Shown: piece by piece, positions 30,426-37,610 of the stretch
How positions within the stretch are numbered: the stretch's first letter is position 1
How the letters are laid out: every line of letters begins with the position of its first letter
From: Robiginitomaculum sp.
GTDB lineage: Bacteria; Pseudomonadota; Alphaproteobacteria; Caulobacterales; Maricaulaceae
DNA: 39,014 nt
Direction: 5' to 3'
Assembly: GCA_002733495.1 (NCBI GenBank)
Contig: NVVV01000067.1
Location: forward strand, 1-39,014
Notes under the pieces: generated by a model
Databases searched by the model: none
Told to the model about the DNA's origin: nothing
The model's input: the letters and a program-made list of their open reading frames with translations, nothing else
Made by a program: the position numbers and the translations under genes

Positions 30426-30869
30426 TTATTTTCTGTAATCCAAATTTAAACCCATTGCCCCGAAATGATTTTGTAAATCATCTCTAAGCCTCTTGTGCAT
30501 CGGTGTATCAAATAACCTTGTTACCGGCATCTTAACCATGTGATTAATCCTAGCCTCATAGCTTAGCTCAAAAAACCCCTTATCGCGCAGTGAGTCACCT
30601 ATTAGGTCGTTTAAATACTCATCTGATAGCAGTATAGGTAACCCAAAGTTTAATTTAACGTAGCAAGTACACTCCGGTATCGTCATAGCTAACTGGTCAG
30701 CCATTAAAGGGTACCAAGCTTGATAAGCCTTGTTAGCTGGTATACTGCGCTTACTGCTCCACTTGGTTAATGTAAGCCTAAATTTGGCTTTAGGGTCGCT
30801 TGTGAATAACGCATACATTCGCTTTACTACATCTTTAATTGTGGTAATGCTTAATTGAACGTCTTTCAC
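30426..30869 (-). CDS. Hypothetical protein, possibly NinB-like
   Basis: 147 residues starting at GTG, overlapping the stop of the gene before it (GTGA). 'LTKWSSKRSIPANKAYQAWY' recalls the 'R-S-x-x-Q-N-R-x-x-W' motif of lambda NinB, a recombination accessory protein found with NinG, followed by 'LRDKGFFELSYEARINHMVK'. The match is weak and based on memory of the pattern. Position in the ninG operon makes a recombination role reasonable. Confidence 0.45.
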   Translation of the reverse strand: MKDVQLSITTIKDVVKRMYALFTSDPKAKFRLTLTKWSSKRSIPANKAYQAWYPLMADQLAMTIPECTCYVKLNFGLPILLSDEYLNDLIGDSLRDKGFFELSYEARINHMVKMPVTRLFDTPMHKRLRDDLQNHFGAMGLNLDYRK

Positions 30870-30967
30870 TTAAGTAACCCATAAATAAAAACACACACTA
30901 AAACAATCAAACAAACTCGCACTACGAACCGCTCAAACTTCTCTTCGTCTATATCATCATGTCGCAT
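30866..30967 (-). CDS. Very small single-TM protein
   Basis: 33 residues from the ATG at 30967 (MRHDDIDEEKFERFV), with AAGGAAC 6-7 nt upstream. Acidic helix, then a membrane segment rich in Val, Leu and Cys up to the C-terminus. Overlaps neighbours on both sides. Confidence 0.45.
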   Translation of the reverse strand: MRHDDIDEEKFERFVVRVCLIVLVCVFIYGLLK

Positions 30968-31094
30968 TGTTAAGTTCCTTTTCATCTGCTCGACGTTTAC
31001 GCATCTTACACGCGCTATTAAAAAACATTGCTCGCTTGCTGCCATGACGTTTCTTGCCACAACCACAAGCGCAGGTAAATTCTTTTATTGCCAT
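30957..31094 (-). CDS. Small basic zinc-binding protein
   Basis: 45 residues (MAIKEFTCACGCGKKRHGSK...). Cysteines at CACGC and a later 'N-S-A-C-K-M-R-K-R-R' form the pattern of small phage treble-clef proteins. Overlaps the next gene by 11 bp. Probably nucleic-acid binding. Confidence 0.55.
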   Translation of the reverse strand: MAIKEFTCACGCGKKRHGSKRAMFFNSACKMRKRRADEKELNNAT

Positions 31095-31285
31095 TATTTA
31101 CAGCCGTCAAACAATTCGTTTAAGCGGTTACTCTCGATAAAAGTTAAGCCTGATAAAAACAAAACACTCCAGCTTTTATCTACCGGAGACTGCTTGTCAA
31201 ACCCGTAACCATTTCTACGAACAAGTATTGAACCTTCTGACAATTTAAGCTCTTTAATTTTATGTGTATTCACAACTCTCTCCAT
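31094..31285 (-). CDS. Hypothetical protein
   Basis: Up to 63 residues from the ATG at 31285, which lacks a ribosome site. The GTG at 31273 would use GGAGAG upstream and give 59 residues. Beta-rich with 'LSEGSILVRRNGYGF' and 'SWSVLFLSGLTFI'. Function unknown. It ends one base inside the next start. Confidence 0.5.
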   Translation of the reverse strand: MERVVNTHKIKELKLSEGSILVRRNGYGFDKQSPVDKSWSVLFLSGLTFIESNRLNELFDGCK

Positions 31286-31325
31286 CTGATTAATTAATTA
31301 CAGTGTAACGCAACTCGGTAACAAG

Positions 31326-31613
31326 TCAAACTAATTTATGCCTTAATTTATAAGATATATTCTTAACCGTTTCTATACTGATAAAGCAAAGCCCTGCAAT
31401 CTGCCTAAACGTCAATGATTTATCTCCAGCAATCCAAGACTTAACAAATACCTCTGCCCTGCTGGTTCTGCTATTTCGCAAATTGGGTTTGACGCCTTTT
31501 ACATCGTGGTATTTTTTCTTCCATTTGCTATTATTTGCAGTTAGTAATCTAACTTTTTTTGTAAGTTGAGCTATCTCCTGTTCATACTCGTGCTTCTCCC
31601 TAAGCGTTAACAT
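31326..31613 (-). CDS. Coiled-coil plus HTH DNA-binding protein
   Basis: 95 residues. Residues 1-38 form a coiled coil (LREKHEYEQEIAQLTKKVRL). Residues 50-92 contain 'SWIAGDKSLTFRQIAGLCF' and 'SIETVKNISYKLRHKL', a sigma-70 region 4 or LuxR-like helix-turn-helix. A dimeric regulator is likely. Overlaps the upstream HTH gene by 7 bp, so both regulators are made together. Confidence 0.62.
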   Translation of the reverse strand: MLTLREKHEYEQEIAQLTKKVRLLTANNSKWKKKYHDVKGVKPNLRNSRTSRAEVFVKSWIAGDKSLTFRQIAGLCFISIETVKNISYKLRHKLV

Positions 31614-31933
31614 GCTAACTCCAATAAACTGTAATAAGTAATAGGCTTTTTAATTCCTACCTTAACCTGCTTAGATTTAATCAAACCTCGCTCCCTGAAT
31701 TTACTTAATATGTATCGAATACCGCTATGACTAACACCAGTAAGCGCGCCAATTTCAGAAGCGCATATTGATTTATTATCCTGGAGAGCTTTCATTACAC
31801 CGTTACGGCTTTTATATACTCTATCCATATATCTGTCACCTTCGGGTTTAACCTCTTTAGGTTTGGCCTCTACGGGCTTGGTAGGTAAATCAGGGGTTTG
31901 ATGTATTTTATAAAACGCTGCTAGATTTAACAT
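31607..31933 (-). CDS. Winged-helix DNA-binding protein
   Basis: 108 residues. A proline- and lysine-rich linker (residues 12-35) precedes a wHTH: 'NGVMKALQDNKSICASEIGA', 'LTGVSHSGIRYILSKFRERG', 'LIKSKQVKVGIKKPITYY', the last being the wing. AAAGGG upstream of ATG. A candidate control protein for the early operon. Confidence 0.68.
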   Translation of the reverse strand: MLNLAAFYKIHQTPDLPTKPVEAKPKEVKPEGDRYMDRVYKSRNGVMKALQDNKSICASEIGALTGVSHSGIRYILSKFRERGLIKSKQVKVGIKKPITYYSLLELAC

Positions 31934-32000
31934 TATGCTTTACCCTTTAACTCGTTTGATTGCTCTATTGTAGTGTTCATAATTTATATCTCTATAGTTG

Positions 32001-32177
32001 CTATTGATTGTTAAACTCTCTCATTATTTCATCAGCTATAAACTGTTTAGGGTTTACGCCTTTATATGCCTGACGAAAAATCCTATTAAGAACTTCGTAA
32101 TAATCGTATTCACACACGTTACAAAAATCCTCACATCGAGCCACTGCTTTATGGGTGTTACAGTTATTGCAATTCAT
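32001..32177 (-). CDS. Zinc-ribbon protein, first gene of leftward early operon
   Basis: 58 residues (MNCNNCNTHKAVARCEDFCN...). CNNC near residue 3-6 and later C-x3-C-x2-C form a zinc site; the C-terminal helix is charged. Upstream CGGAAATAATT is a weak ribosome site. Directly behind the leftward promoter at 32214-32241. Confidence 0.6.
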   Translation of the reverse strand: MNCNNCNTHKAVARCEDFCNVCEYDYYEVLNRIFRQAYKGVNPKQFIADEIMREFNNQ

Positions 32178-32213
32178 AATTATTTCCGTTTGGTTGGTTA
32201 GTTATCTGCAACA

Positions 32214-32241
32214 ACAATAGCACAGTGGCTTAATGTGTCAA
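32214..32241 (-). promoter_or_regulatory. Leftward sigma-70 promoter
   Basis: Minus strand TTGACA (complement of 32236-32241), 16-nt spacer, TATTGT (complement of 32214-32219). Drives the ninG operon. Confidence 0.6.
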
Positions 32242-32247
32242 TGATAA

Positions 32248-32301
32248 TTACATAATAATTTACATACAATAAAATATTGACGTATATAGATAGGTATGTA
32301 A
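32248..32301. promoter_or_regulatory. TTACAT boxes, candidate RHH operator
   Basis: TTACAT at 32248-32253 and TTACATAC at 32260-32267 (12 bp apart), and the inverted GTATGTAA at 32294-32301 overlapping the rightward -10. Repeats of 10-12 bp spacing are typical operators of ribbon-helix-helix proteins, such as the product of the next gene. Confidence 0.45.
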
Positions 32302-32305
32302 TAAT
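32277..32305 (+). promoter_or_regulatory. Rightward sigma-70 promoter for replication operon
   Basis: TTGACG (32277-32282), 17-nt spacer, AATAAT (32300-32305). Start near 32312; the regulator ATG is at 32336. Confidence 0.65.
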
Positions 32306-32335
32306 TCAGTCAACTTAAATAAAAGGCGAACATAT

Positions 32336-32533
32336 ATGAAAACATTAGGTGTTAAGTTTAGCGAAACTCAATCATTAAGAATTAAAGATACTTCGGAGGT
32401 TGTTGGTTTACTGTCAAGTAAGGTGGCTAGAGCAGCTATGCGTTTAGGTTTGATGCAGATTAATGCTATGGCAGCAAGGGACGTTGATAAGGCTATTGAC
32501 TTGGTTTTGATTAATGATGCTCGGTCTAAATAA
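32336..32533 (+). CDS. Ribbon-helix-helix (Arc/MetJ-like) regulator
   Basis: 65 residues: strand 'KTLGVKFSETQSLRI', helix A 'KDTSEVVGLLSS', helix B 'VARAAMRLGLMQINAMA', then a charged tail. The 'S-x-x-A-R-A-A-M-R-L-G-L' helix is characteristic of RHH proteins. AAGGCGAACATAT precedes ATG. It lies immediately downstream of repeated TTACAT boxes in a divergent control region, so autoregulation is likely. Confidence 0.65.
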   Translation: MKTLGVKFSETQSLRIKDTSEVVGLLSSKVARAAMRLGLMQINAMAARDVDKAIDLVLINDARSK

Positions 32534-32545
32534 CGAACATAAAAA

Positions 32546-32567
32546 AAGCTCCCGTCCAAAAGAGCTT
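32546..32567 (+). terminator. Weak terminator or attenuator
   Basis: AAGCTC (32546-32551) and GAGCTT (32562-32567) with a 10-nt loop, followed by AATTTG. The T-run is poor, so only partial termination before the replication genes is expected. Confidence 0.45.
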
Positions 32568-32594
32568 AATTTGTAGCAACAAGGTAATTATAAC

Positions 32595-33302
32595 ATGAGT
32601 ACAGGCTGGATAAAACTACATCGCCAGTTCTTAGAATGGGAATGGTATGACGATTCAAATACTAAATGTTTGTTTCTGCATTGCCTATTAAGAGCCAACC
32701 ATGCCGATACTGAATGGCGTGGCCACAAAATAAAAAGAGGGCAGTTTTTAACGTCCGTTGATACGCTGGCCAGAGAAACCGGTTTATCAGTAAGTAAAAT
32801 TAGAACGTCATTAAAGAAGCTTGTTTCGACAAATGAGTTAGCAAGTAAATCGCAAGCTAGAAGCACCGTCATTACTGTGGTTGCGTATGATTCACATCAG
32901 GTTAGTGACAAGCCAGTTAGCAACAAAGTAACTTTGAAATCGCAACCTGTTGACAATGAAATCGCAACAGATAAGAACTTAATAACTAAAGAACCTAAGA
33001 AGAAAGAAGATATATGCAAACTCGTCTTCGACAAGTGGGGAGATATGTTTGAAAATAAATTACCGGTACCTATAAAATTATCCGACAAAAGAAAAGCAGC
33101 AATTAATGGCTGTATAAATGAAATGAAATCTACTAGGTTTGATTTTACCTTATTGCAAACATGGTCTGAATATTTTGTACATGCAGCTAAGTCGGATTGG
33201 CTAATGGGCAGAACAGAGAAATCAGATTGGACAATGGATTTTGATTTTGTAATAACTAAAAGCAAATTACTAAAAATAGTCGAGGGACAATATGATAATT
33301 AA
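32595..33302 (+). CDS. Replication initiator/helicase loader-like protein (O-like)
   Basis: 235 residues. N-terminal winged helix typical of phage replication proteins: 'GWIKLHRQFLEWEWYDD', 'KRGQFLTSVDTLARETGLS', 'KIRTSLKKLVSTNELAS'. A variable linker (residues 100-135) leads to a C-terminal helical domain (CKLVFDKWGDMFENKLP ... SDWLMGRTEKSDWTMDFDFV) that may contact the helicase. Overlaps the DnaB gene by 11 bp. In lambda-like layouts the origin lies inside this gene, but no clear iterons were seen in it. Confidence 0.75.
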   Translation: MSTGWIKLHRQFLEWEWYDDSNTKCLFLHCLLRANHADTEWRGHKIKRGQFLTSVDTLARETGLSVSKIRTSLKKLVSTNELASKSQARSTVITVVAYDSHQVSDKPVSNKVTLKSQPVDNEIATDKNLITKEPKKKEDICKLVFDKWGDMFENKLPVPIKLSDKRKAAINGCINEMKSTRFDFTLLQTWSEYFVHAAKSDWLMGRTEKSDWTMDFDFVITKSKLLKIVEGQYDN

Positions 33303-34662
33303 CGAACCGCCAAAAAATACAGAAGTTGAACAACAAATACTTGGCGCACTAATTAAAGATCCAACTCATTCAAACAGCAGGGAAACAATTGATAGTCTTT
33401 GTGATGATGATTTCTTTGGTATGGCTCACCGGTTAATCTTTAACGAGATTAAAACAATGAGTGAAAATAAGGAAAGTATTGACCTAATTACACTGGATAA
33501 CAATCTTTCAAAGAAGAGTGATCAATACGGTGGCTTTGTTTACTTGGCCGACATGAATAAAAACACTACCGGTAATTATAATCTACCTGCATACGTGGCC
33601 ATTGTTAAAAAGTGTTCACAACTTCGTAAGCTAGCCAAGATACTTGTCGATGCTTCCGACATGATAAACCAAGGCGCGGAACCGGTAGAGATTACAGAGA
33701 TAATTGATAACGAGCTTAAAGATGCCGCTGTGAGTTCGTCAGGAGCAGAATTAAGGCATATAAACACAGTAGAGGGTGATTGGTTAGATAGATTAGATGA
33801 ACGCATGAAACAGGGTGGAGCTTGCGCTGGATTATCAACGGGCATTGATGAACTCGATGAAAGAATTAACGGAATTGGTGAAGAGTATTTGGTTATTGTG
33901 GCCGGAGCACCTTCAATGGGTAAGACCTTATTCTGTCAAACATTAGCGGCTAACATCGGAGTTGATCAAAAGAAAAATGTAATGTTCTTCTCTATGGAAA
34001 TGTCAGAGATTGAACTGTATGAGCGTTTCGTGTCAGGTGTTGGCAATGTTCCAGCTAAAGAGTTAAGGGCGGCTAGACTTGACGCACAAGCTTTTGGAAG
34101 GGTTGAGGTAGCATTAACAAGCTTAAGAACATCTGGCATACATATTACCGACCAGCCAAAGCAATCAGTTGGCCAAATACGCGCAAAAGTTCGCCGTCAT
34201 AAATTAAAGAATCCTGACTTATCAGCAATTTTTATTGATTACCTGGGCTTGATGAAATTAGGAAAAGCAGATCGCCATGATATTGCTATCGGAAACATTA
34301 CCCGCGACTTAAAAGAGTTGGCCAAGGAAGTTAAGGTGCCAATTATTTTATGTGTTCAGGCTAACCGGTACAAAGCACCAATGCGACCGAACATGTCAAA
34401 CCTGAAAGACTCGAGCTGTATTGAAGCTGATGCTGATTTAATTATGTTTGTGCATCGTCAAGAGGTGTTAGAGCCTGAAACTTTACTAAAAGGAGTAACT
34501 GAATTGATTATAGCTAAAGATCGTCACAGTGATGGTAACGGCACAGTTTACATGGAAAAAATTAACGGCAAGTTTATACCGTTGAATGTTGAGCAAGTAG
34601 CAAGAATGCAACATGAAGAGGAAAATAGATTGAATCCAGTACCAGCAAAACGCGGTATGTAA
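33292..34662 (+). CDS. dnaB: Replicative DNA helicase, DnaB-like
   Basis: 456 residues. N-terminal domain 'NTEVEQQILGALIKDP' to 'YLADMNKNTTG', linker helix near 150, then the RecA-like ATPase: 'LSTGIDELDERINGIGEEYL', Walker A 'AGAPSMGKT' at about 204-212, 'FFSMEMSEIELYERFVSG', Walker B 'AIFIDYLGLMKL', 'QANRYKAP' and 'DADLIMFVHRQE'. The hexameric enzyme unwinds DNA at the fork. Loaded presumably by the upstream O-like protein. C-terminal 'PAKRGM' tail. Confidence 0.92.
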   Translation: MIINEPPKNTEVEQQILGALIKDPTHSNSRETIDSLCDDDFFGMAHRLIFNEIKTMSENKESIDLITLDNNLSKKSDQYGGFVYLADMNKNTTGNYNLPAYVAIVKKCSQLRKLAKILVDASDMINQGAEPVEITEIIDNELKDAAVSSSGAELRHINTVEGDWLDRLDERMKQGGACAGLSTGIDELDERINGIGEEYLVIVAGAPSMGKTLFCQTLAANIGVDQKKNVMFFSMEMSEIELYERFVSGVGNVPAKELRAARLDAQAFGRVEVALTSLRTSGIHITDQPKQSVGQIRAKVRRHKLKNPDLSAIFIDYLGLMKLGKADRHDIAIGNITRDLKELAKEVKVPIILCVQANRYKAPMRPNMSNLKDSSCIEADADLIMFVHRQEVLEPETLLKGVTELIIAKDRHSDGNGTVYMEKINGKFIPLNVEQVARMQHEEENRLNPVPAKRGM

Positions 34663-34689
34663 TAACAAACGTATCTAATAACTAAATAA
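34661..34689 (+). repeat. 29-bp intergenic repeat, copy 1
   Basis: Starts inside the DnaB stop codon. Identical to 34885-34913 and one mismatch from 35453-35481. It is followed by a second shared segment (about 34683-34713) that recurs before the gene at 35178. Confidence 0.8.
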
Positions 34690-34708
34690 CTAAACAGGAT
34701 TAAATAAT

Positions 34709-34885
34709 ATGAGTAAGAAGCAAGAAAGAATAAGCAAGCTAGTAGCAATTAATAACGCGATTAATTCACCTTTAACGGGCGCTGGCGCTAACGCTAAACA
34801 GTGCAGTTACAGAAAAGAAACTATGGTGGAAGTTATGAAAGAGTTAAAAGAAATACTGGCGCTAGATGGTGTATTTCCAGGTTAA
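34709..34885 (+). CDS. Small hypothetical protein
   Basis: 58 residues (MSKKQERISKLVAINNAINS...). Basic helical start, Gly/Ala turn and a charged helix (MVEVMKELKEILALDG). The leader is the repeated 'AAACAGGATTAAATAATATG' type segment, whose AGGAT acts as ribosome site. Function unknown. Confidence 0.55.
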   Translation: MSKKQERISKLVAINNAINSPLTGAGANAKQCSYRKETMVEVMKELKEILALDGVFPG

Positions 34886-34913
34886 ATAACAAACGTATCT
34901 AATAACTAAATAA
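34885..34913 (+). repeat. 29-bp intergenic repeat, copy 2
   Basis: Identical to 34661-34689; again begins at a stop codon and precedes the leader of the next small gene. Confidence 0.8.
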
Positions 34914-34925
34914 AGGAAAGTAACT

Positions 34926-35096
34926 ATGTATAGATTGCTAAGCGAGCAAGACGTAATACAGTACGACGATGAGTTTATGGATGATAACTGTGAAACTTGG
35001 ACTAAGATAGTCAAGGATGATAGATGGACGAATACAATAGTAGGGTTACACCCAAACAGGGCTATAAAGCCGGTTAGAAGACTAGTTACCAAGTAA
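34926..35096 (+). CDS. Small conserved phage protein
   Basis: 56 residues: 'MYRLLSEQDVIQYDDEFMDD', 'NCETWTKI', 'KPVRRLVTK'. This opening and the 'D-E-F-x-D-D-x-C-E-T-W' core are shared by a common family of small phage proteins of unknown role. AAAGGAAAG upstream of ATG. Confidence 0.65.
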   Translation: MYRLLSEQDVIQYDDEFMDDNCETWTKIVKDDRWTNTIVGLHPNRAIKPVRRLVTK

Positions 35097-35177
35097 CCGT
35101 GTCATTAAGACAACTACAATTAAATTTTAATAACTAATGACCACTATATTTAAAATAACTAAACAGGATTAAATAAT

Positions 35178-35453
35178 ATGAGCAAAATTAAAGGATTTAC
35201 AGCGTTAATGGGTGCAGGGCAATTAATGATAGGTGATGAACTTGTTATTATCGGTAAGTCACTTTCAGATAGTCAAGTTTGCGAGGTTTACGACATTCTT
35301 GATGTGAACGATAAAGAAGAAATTATAATTAACAATGATGAGAATAAATACTTTATTACTGAGATGTATCTAGATGGAAAATCTTGGGCTGAAGATGTAT
35401 TTATCGTTGATCGTAAGTTAGATAAGCCAGAATTCTTTAACTTAAACCCGTAA
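35178..35453 (+). CDS. Hypothetical protein
   Basis: 91 residues (MSKIKGFTALMGAGQLMIGD...). Acidic, with alternating strands and a DVNDKEE loop. It shares the leader and first residues (MSK) with the gene at 34709, which reflects the repeated upstream segment rather than homology of the whole protein. Last gene of the rightward replication unit. Confidence 0.6.
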   Translation: MSKIKGFTALMGAGQLMIGDELVIIGKSLSDSQVCEVYDILDVNDKEEIIINNDENKYFITEMYLDGKSWAEDVFIVDRKLDKPEFFNLNP

Positions 35454-35481
35454 ATAACAAACATATCTAATAACTAAATAA
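35453..35481 (+). repeat. 29-bp intergenic repeat, copy 3
   Basis: One mismatch to copies 1 and 2. Starts at the stop codon of the gene at 35178 and precedes a terminator instead of a gene. Confidence 0.75.
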
Positions 35482-35522
35482 CCATGCTATCATGACGTAT
35501 AAGTTTATTCGCAACCTTAGTC

Positions 35523-35550
35523 AAAAGCATCGCTCCCACGGTGCTTTTTT
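35523..35550 (+). terminator. Rho-independent terminator, rightward
   Basis: AAAAGCATCG (35523-35532), loop CTCCCA, CGGTGCTTTT (35539-35548) plus TT. Ten pairs with one G-U. Ends the replication operon. Confidence 0.85.
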
Positions 35551-35700
35551 ATGCCCGGTAATCAGCTAGGTTTACCCGGTAAATAACCCTGTAATTTTCT
35601 GTGAATTTTTCGCGCGATAACAAGCTCTATTTAAAGTGTTGATTTAACTAATAATTTTACTGTGAAAACAGGCTGTTTTTTTCGCGTGAATTTTTGGCAT
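35551..35700. other. AT-rich noncoding spacer with short repeats
   Basis: No gene. CCCGGTAA occurs twice, 22 bp apart (about 35554 and 35575). GTGAATTTTT occurs twice with CGCG beside each, once before and once after (about 35600 and 35685). It lies between facing terminators and could hold an origin or protein-binding sites, or simply be spacer. Confidence 0.35.
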
Positions 35701-35726
35701 TAAAAAGCCGCTAACAGTAGCGGCTT
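35701..35726 (-). terminator. Rho-independent terminator, leftward
   Basis: Stem AAGCCGCT/AGCGGCTT (35705-35712 and 35719-35726), loop of 6, with five T after it on the minus strand (35702-35706). Ends the operon at 35747-37762. Confidence 0.85.
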
Positions 35727-35746
35727 GGTTCTATGGGTTACAGTAG

Positions 35747-36106
35747 TTAATCATTATGTGCTGCTATGATTGCAAGTAGTATTGCTTTGTTGGGTGAAAT
35801 ATCAGGGGTTTCAGTGCCGTTACCAAAATAAGTTCTTTCAGTAATTCTTTCAGGGTTTTTATTGCCTTCACAATGATAATTCCAGCCGATAAAATCATAA
35901 GGTTCCCACTCTCTTTTTACTTCATACTTAACCATAAGCTGAAAACATAAAGCATCATCAGTTAATGGATTGTAATCAATATATTCATCATCACCGGTAA
36001 TGTCAGATAGGTTTTTATCGGTTATATAAATAGCATCACCATGAATATGCTCAATCGTGTGACCTTCTATTTTTAAAATTCTACTTCTAATTTCCAAATC
36101 ATTCAT
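35747..36106 (-). CDS. Hypothetical phage protein
   Basis: 119 residues: 'MNDLEIRSRILKIEGHTIEH', 'YIDYNPLTDDALCFQLMVKY', 'PNKAILLAIIAAHND'. The phrase Y-N-P-L-T-D-D-A-x-C-F-x-L and the end A-I-L-x-A-I-x-x-A are found in phage accessory proteins related in pattern to DUF2591-like proteins; the function is unknown. Overlaps the gene before it (TAATG). Confidence 0.6.
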   Translation of the reverse strand: MNDLEIRSRILKIEGHTIEHIHGDAIYITDKNLSDITGDDEYIDYNPLTDDALCFQLMVKYEVKREWEPYDFIGWNYHCEGNKNPERITERTYFGNGTETPDISPNKAILLAIIAAHND

Positions 36107-36315
36107 TAGTGACCACCTTTTAATAATTCATCAAAGTAAGCAGCGCTATTAACTTCTGGCGGCAAAGTATCACACTTTAACCGGTCAACAGCTCGACGAG
36201 CAATGCCATGTGATGATTGTAAATACTTCTTTTGTGATTTAACCTGGTCAAAAATAGATAAGCAGCTGGCCAATATGCTGTCATTGTTTAAGTGACATTC
36301 TTTTGATTCGCTCAT
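36106..36315 (-). CDS. Small hypothetical protein
   Basis: 69 residues (MSESKECHLNNDSILASCLS...). Helical, basic centre (HGIARRAVDRLKC). Overlaps both neighbours by one to four bases. No domain recognised. Confidence 0.58.
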   Translation of the reverse strand: MSESKECHLNNDSILASCLSIFDQVKSQKKYLQSSHGIARRAVDRLKCDTLPPEVNSAAYFDELLKGGH

Positions 36316-36905
36316 GATGTAACTCCTAGTAATTTAATGTTAGTGCAGTTAGGTATGCAAAATGAACCGTCAACAGTTAGAAAAATATCACCGCTTAAAA
36401 TGCAAATGCCAGTCATGCTATTAACAACCTTTACGCCTTGCTTATAATCAAACTGATAAGCCTTACCATCTTCTAATACTATAGGTGGGGTTACAGGGGT
36501 AATACCAGATAGCGCACAAATAATACTTACGCCAGCCTCCTGTACCACATACATACCATCGGCATCAGCATCAACCATAACAACGCCATCTTTATACTCC
36601 ATACCTACACTAGGCAACGTACCAGCATCAGCCATAGCTTGTGTATAGGTAAGTGGGGTAACTGGCTTAATCCATTCTGCCTTACTCATTTCATCTACGC
36701 ATTGATTGAATTCTTTAGCCGTGCACAAGTATGTAGATGTGCAATTAGCATTTTTACAGGAATAAAGAACCCCCTCACCTTTAGATCCAAAATCGGTATT
36801 AATATCGAGGCGGTGAAGGAATCTATCTGTATCGTAACCATTTGATTTTCTGATTGATGATATATCGCCTTTAAACTCATTTACTGCATCTGTTACTGTT
36901 TTCAT
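36312..36905 (-). CDS. Hypothetical cysteine-containing protein
   Basis: 197 residues. N-terminal segment 'MKTVTDAVNEFKGDISSIRK', a cysteine cluster near 50-69 (YSCKNANCTSTYLC), then a beta-rich part: 'PSVGMEYKDGVVMVDADADG', 'VLEDGKAYQFDYKQGVKVVN' and 'FLTVDGSFCIPNCTNIKLLG'. It may be built of two repeated modules, each starting from a short strand and turn. No family recognised. Confidence 0.58.
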   Translation of the reverse strand: MKTVTDAVNEFKGDISSIRKSNGYDTDRFLHRLDINTDFGSKGEGVLYSCKNANCTSTYLCTAKEFNQCVDEMSKAEWIKPVTPLTYTQAMADAGTLPSVGMEYKDGVVMVDADADGMYVVQEAGVSIICALSGITPVTPPIVLEDGKAYQFDYKQGVKVVNSMTGICILSGDIFLTVDGSFCIPNCTNIKLLGVTS

Positions 36906-36970
36906 TATTTGCTATTCCCTTTATTAGTTGGCATATAAAACCTATCTGCTGCTTTTTTTGATAAGACCAT
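36905..36970 (-). CDS. Micro-ORF, 21 residues
   Basis: Frame of 21 codons starting MVLSKKAADRFY. Start and stop both overlap neighbours through TAATG junctions, which suggests translation as part of the operon. Basic. May be a true microprotein or just a coupling device. Confidence 0.35.
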   Translation of the reverse strand: MVLSKKAADRFYMPTNKGNSK

Positions 36971-37146
36971 TATTTTGATAACTCCTTTATAAATTGATTA
37001 ATTTCTTCAGCGCTGCAAATTTTAGTTGCTAGCCTGTAGTTTTTATTACATACAACTACACCATCAGCAGCGAACTTGAATGGCGCTTGTGTGTGGAATA
37101 TATCGACCCCTTTAATGTGATTTACTACGTGCATCATATTGGTCAT
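36970..37146 (-). CDS. Small hypothetical protein
   Basis: 58 residues (MTNMMHVVNHIKGVDIFHTQ...). Beta-rich first half with 'FKFAADGVVVCNKNYRLATK' and a C-terminal helix (SAEEINQFIKELSK). The start overlaps the stop of the GIY-YIG-like gene. Function unknown. Confidence 0.55.
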   Translation of the reverse strand: MTNMMHVVNHIKGVDIFHTQAPFKFAADGVVVCNKNYRLATKICSAEEINQFIKELSK

Positions 37147-37610
37147 TATTTATTCACCTTTTTGATTAAGTCTTTAGCTGCTAAGAATTCCTTGGAGATA
37201 ATATCCGTTAATACTTTTGATTTGTTATCAAGAAAATATAAATCCCTATCTGTGTTTTCGCATATAAACTCAAGCATTTCTAAAGCCGAAGGTGTCACTG
37301 GTACTCTGGGTTTTTTGGTGATGCCTATTTCTATTTCGTCATAACCGTTTGTCTCCACATCTGTTATTACATTTACAACATCCACAAGTTCAGATTTAAA
37401 CCATTCTCCGCCTATGTTCTTATCCATTAACCTAGTATGGATAATTGACTCGAAGGCGAAAGCATCTTCTTTATAATTCGATATAAATGTTTTATGCCCA
37501 CTGATACCTGTATTTTTTGTTAGGCAATTAATTCTCTGGTCAGGGCACTCTGAGAAACCCACTTTACAAAACCCCTTGTAACTAATTACGTAAACGAATC
37601 CACTTTTCAT
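37146..37610 (-). CDS. GIY-YIG superfamily protein (T5orf172-like)
   Basis: 154 residues from the ATG at 37610, which overlaps the stop of the upstream gene and lies 9 nt after AAGGA. N-terminal domain: 'GFVYVISYKGFCKVGFSECP', 'QRINCLTKNTG', 'AFAFESIIHTRLMDKNIGGE', 'WFKSELVDVVNVI'. This matches the T5orf172/MUG113 pattern (Y-V-I, K-V-G, R, E-x-x-x-H, W-F), a nuclease-related fold. The C-terminal 70 residues are unassigned. It may be a free-standing nuclease or DNA-binding protein. Confidence 0.75.
   Translation of the reverse strand: MKSGFVYVISYKGFCKVGFSECPDQRINCLTKNTGISGHKTFISNYKEDAFAFESIIHTRLMDKNIGGEWFKSELVDVVNVITDVETNGYDEIEIGITKKPRVPVTPSALEMLEFICENTDRDLYFLDNKSKVLTDIISKEFLAAKDLIKKVNK

Noticed and set aside
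31933..31980. 15-codon frame coupled by TAATG to the winged-helix gene
   Set aside because: Weak ribosome site and no recognisable sequence; kept only as a possible leader.
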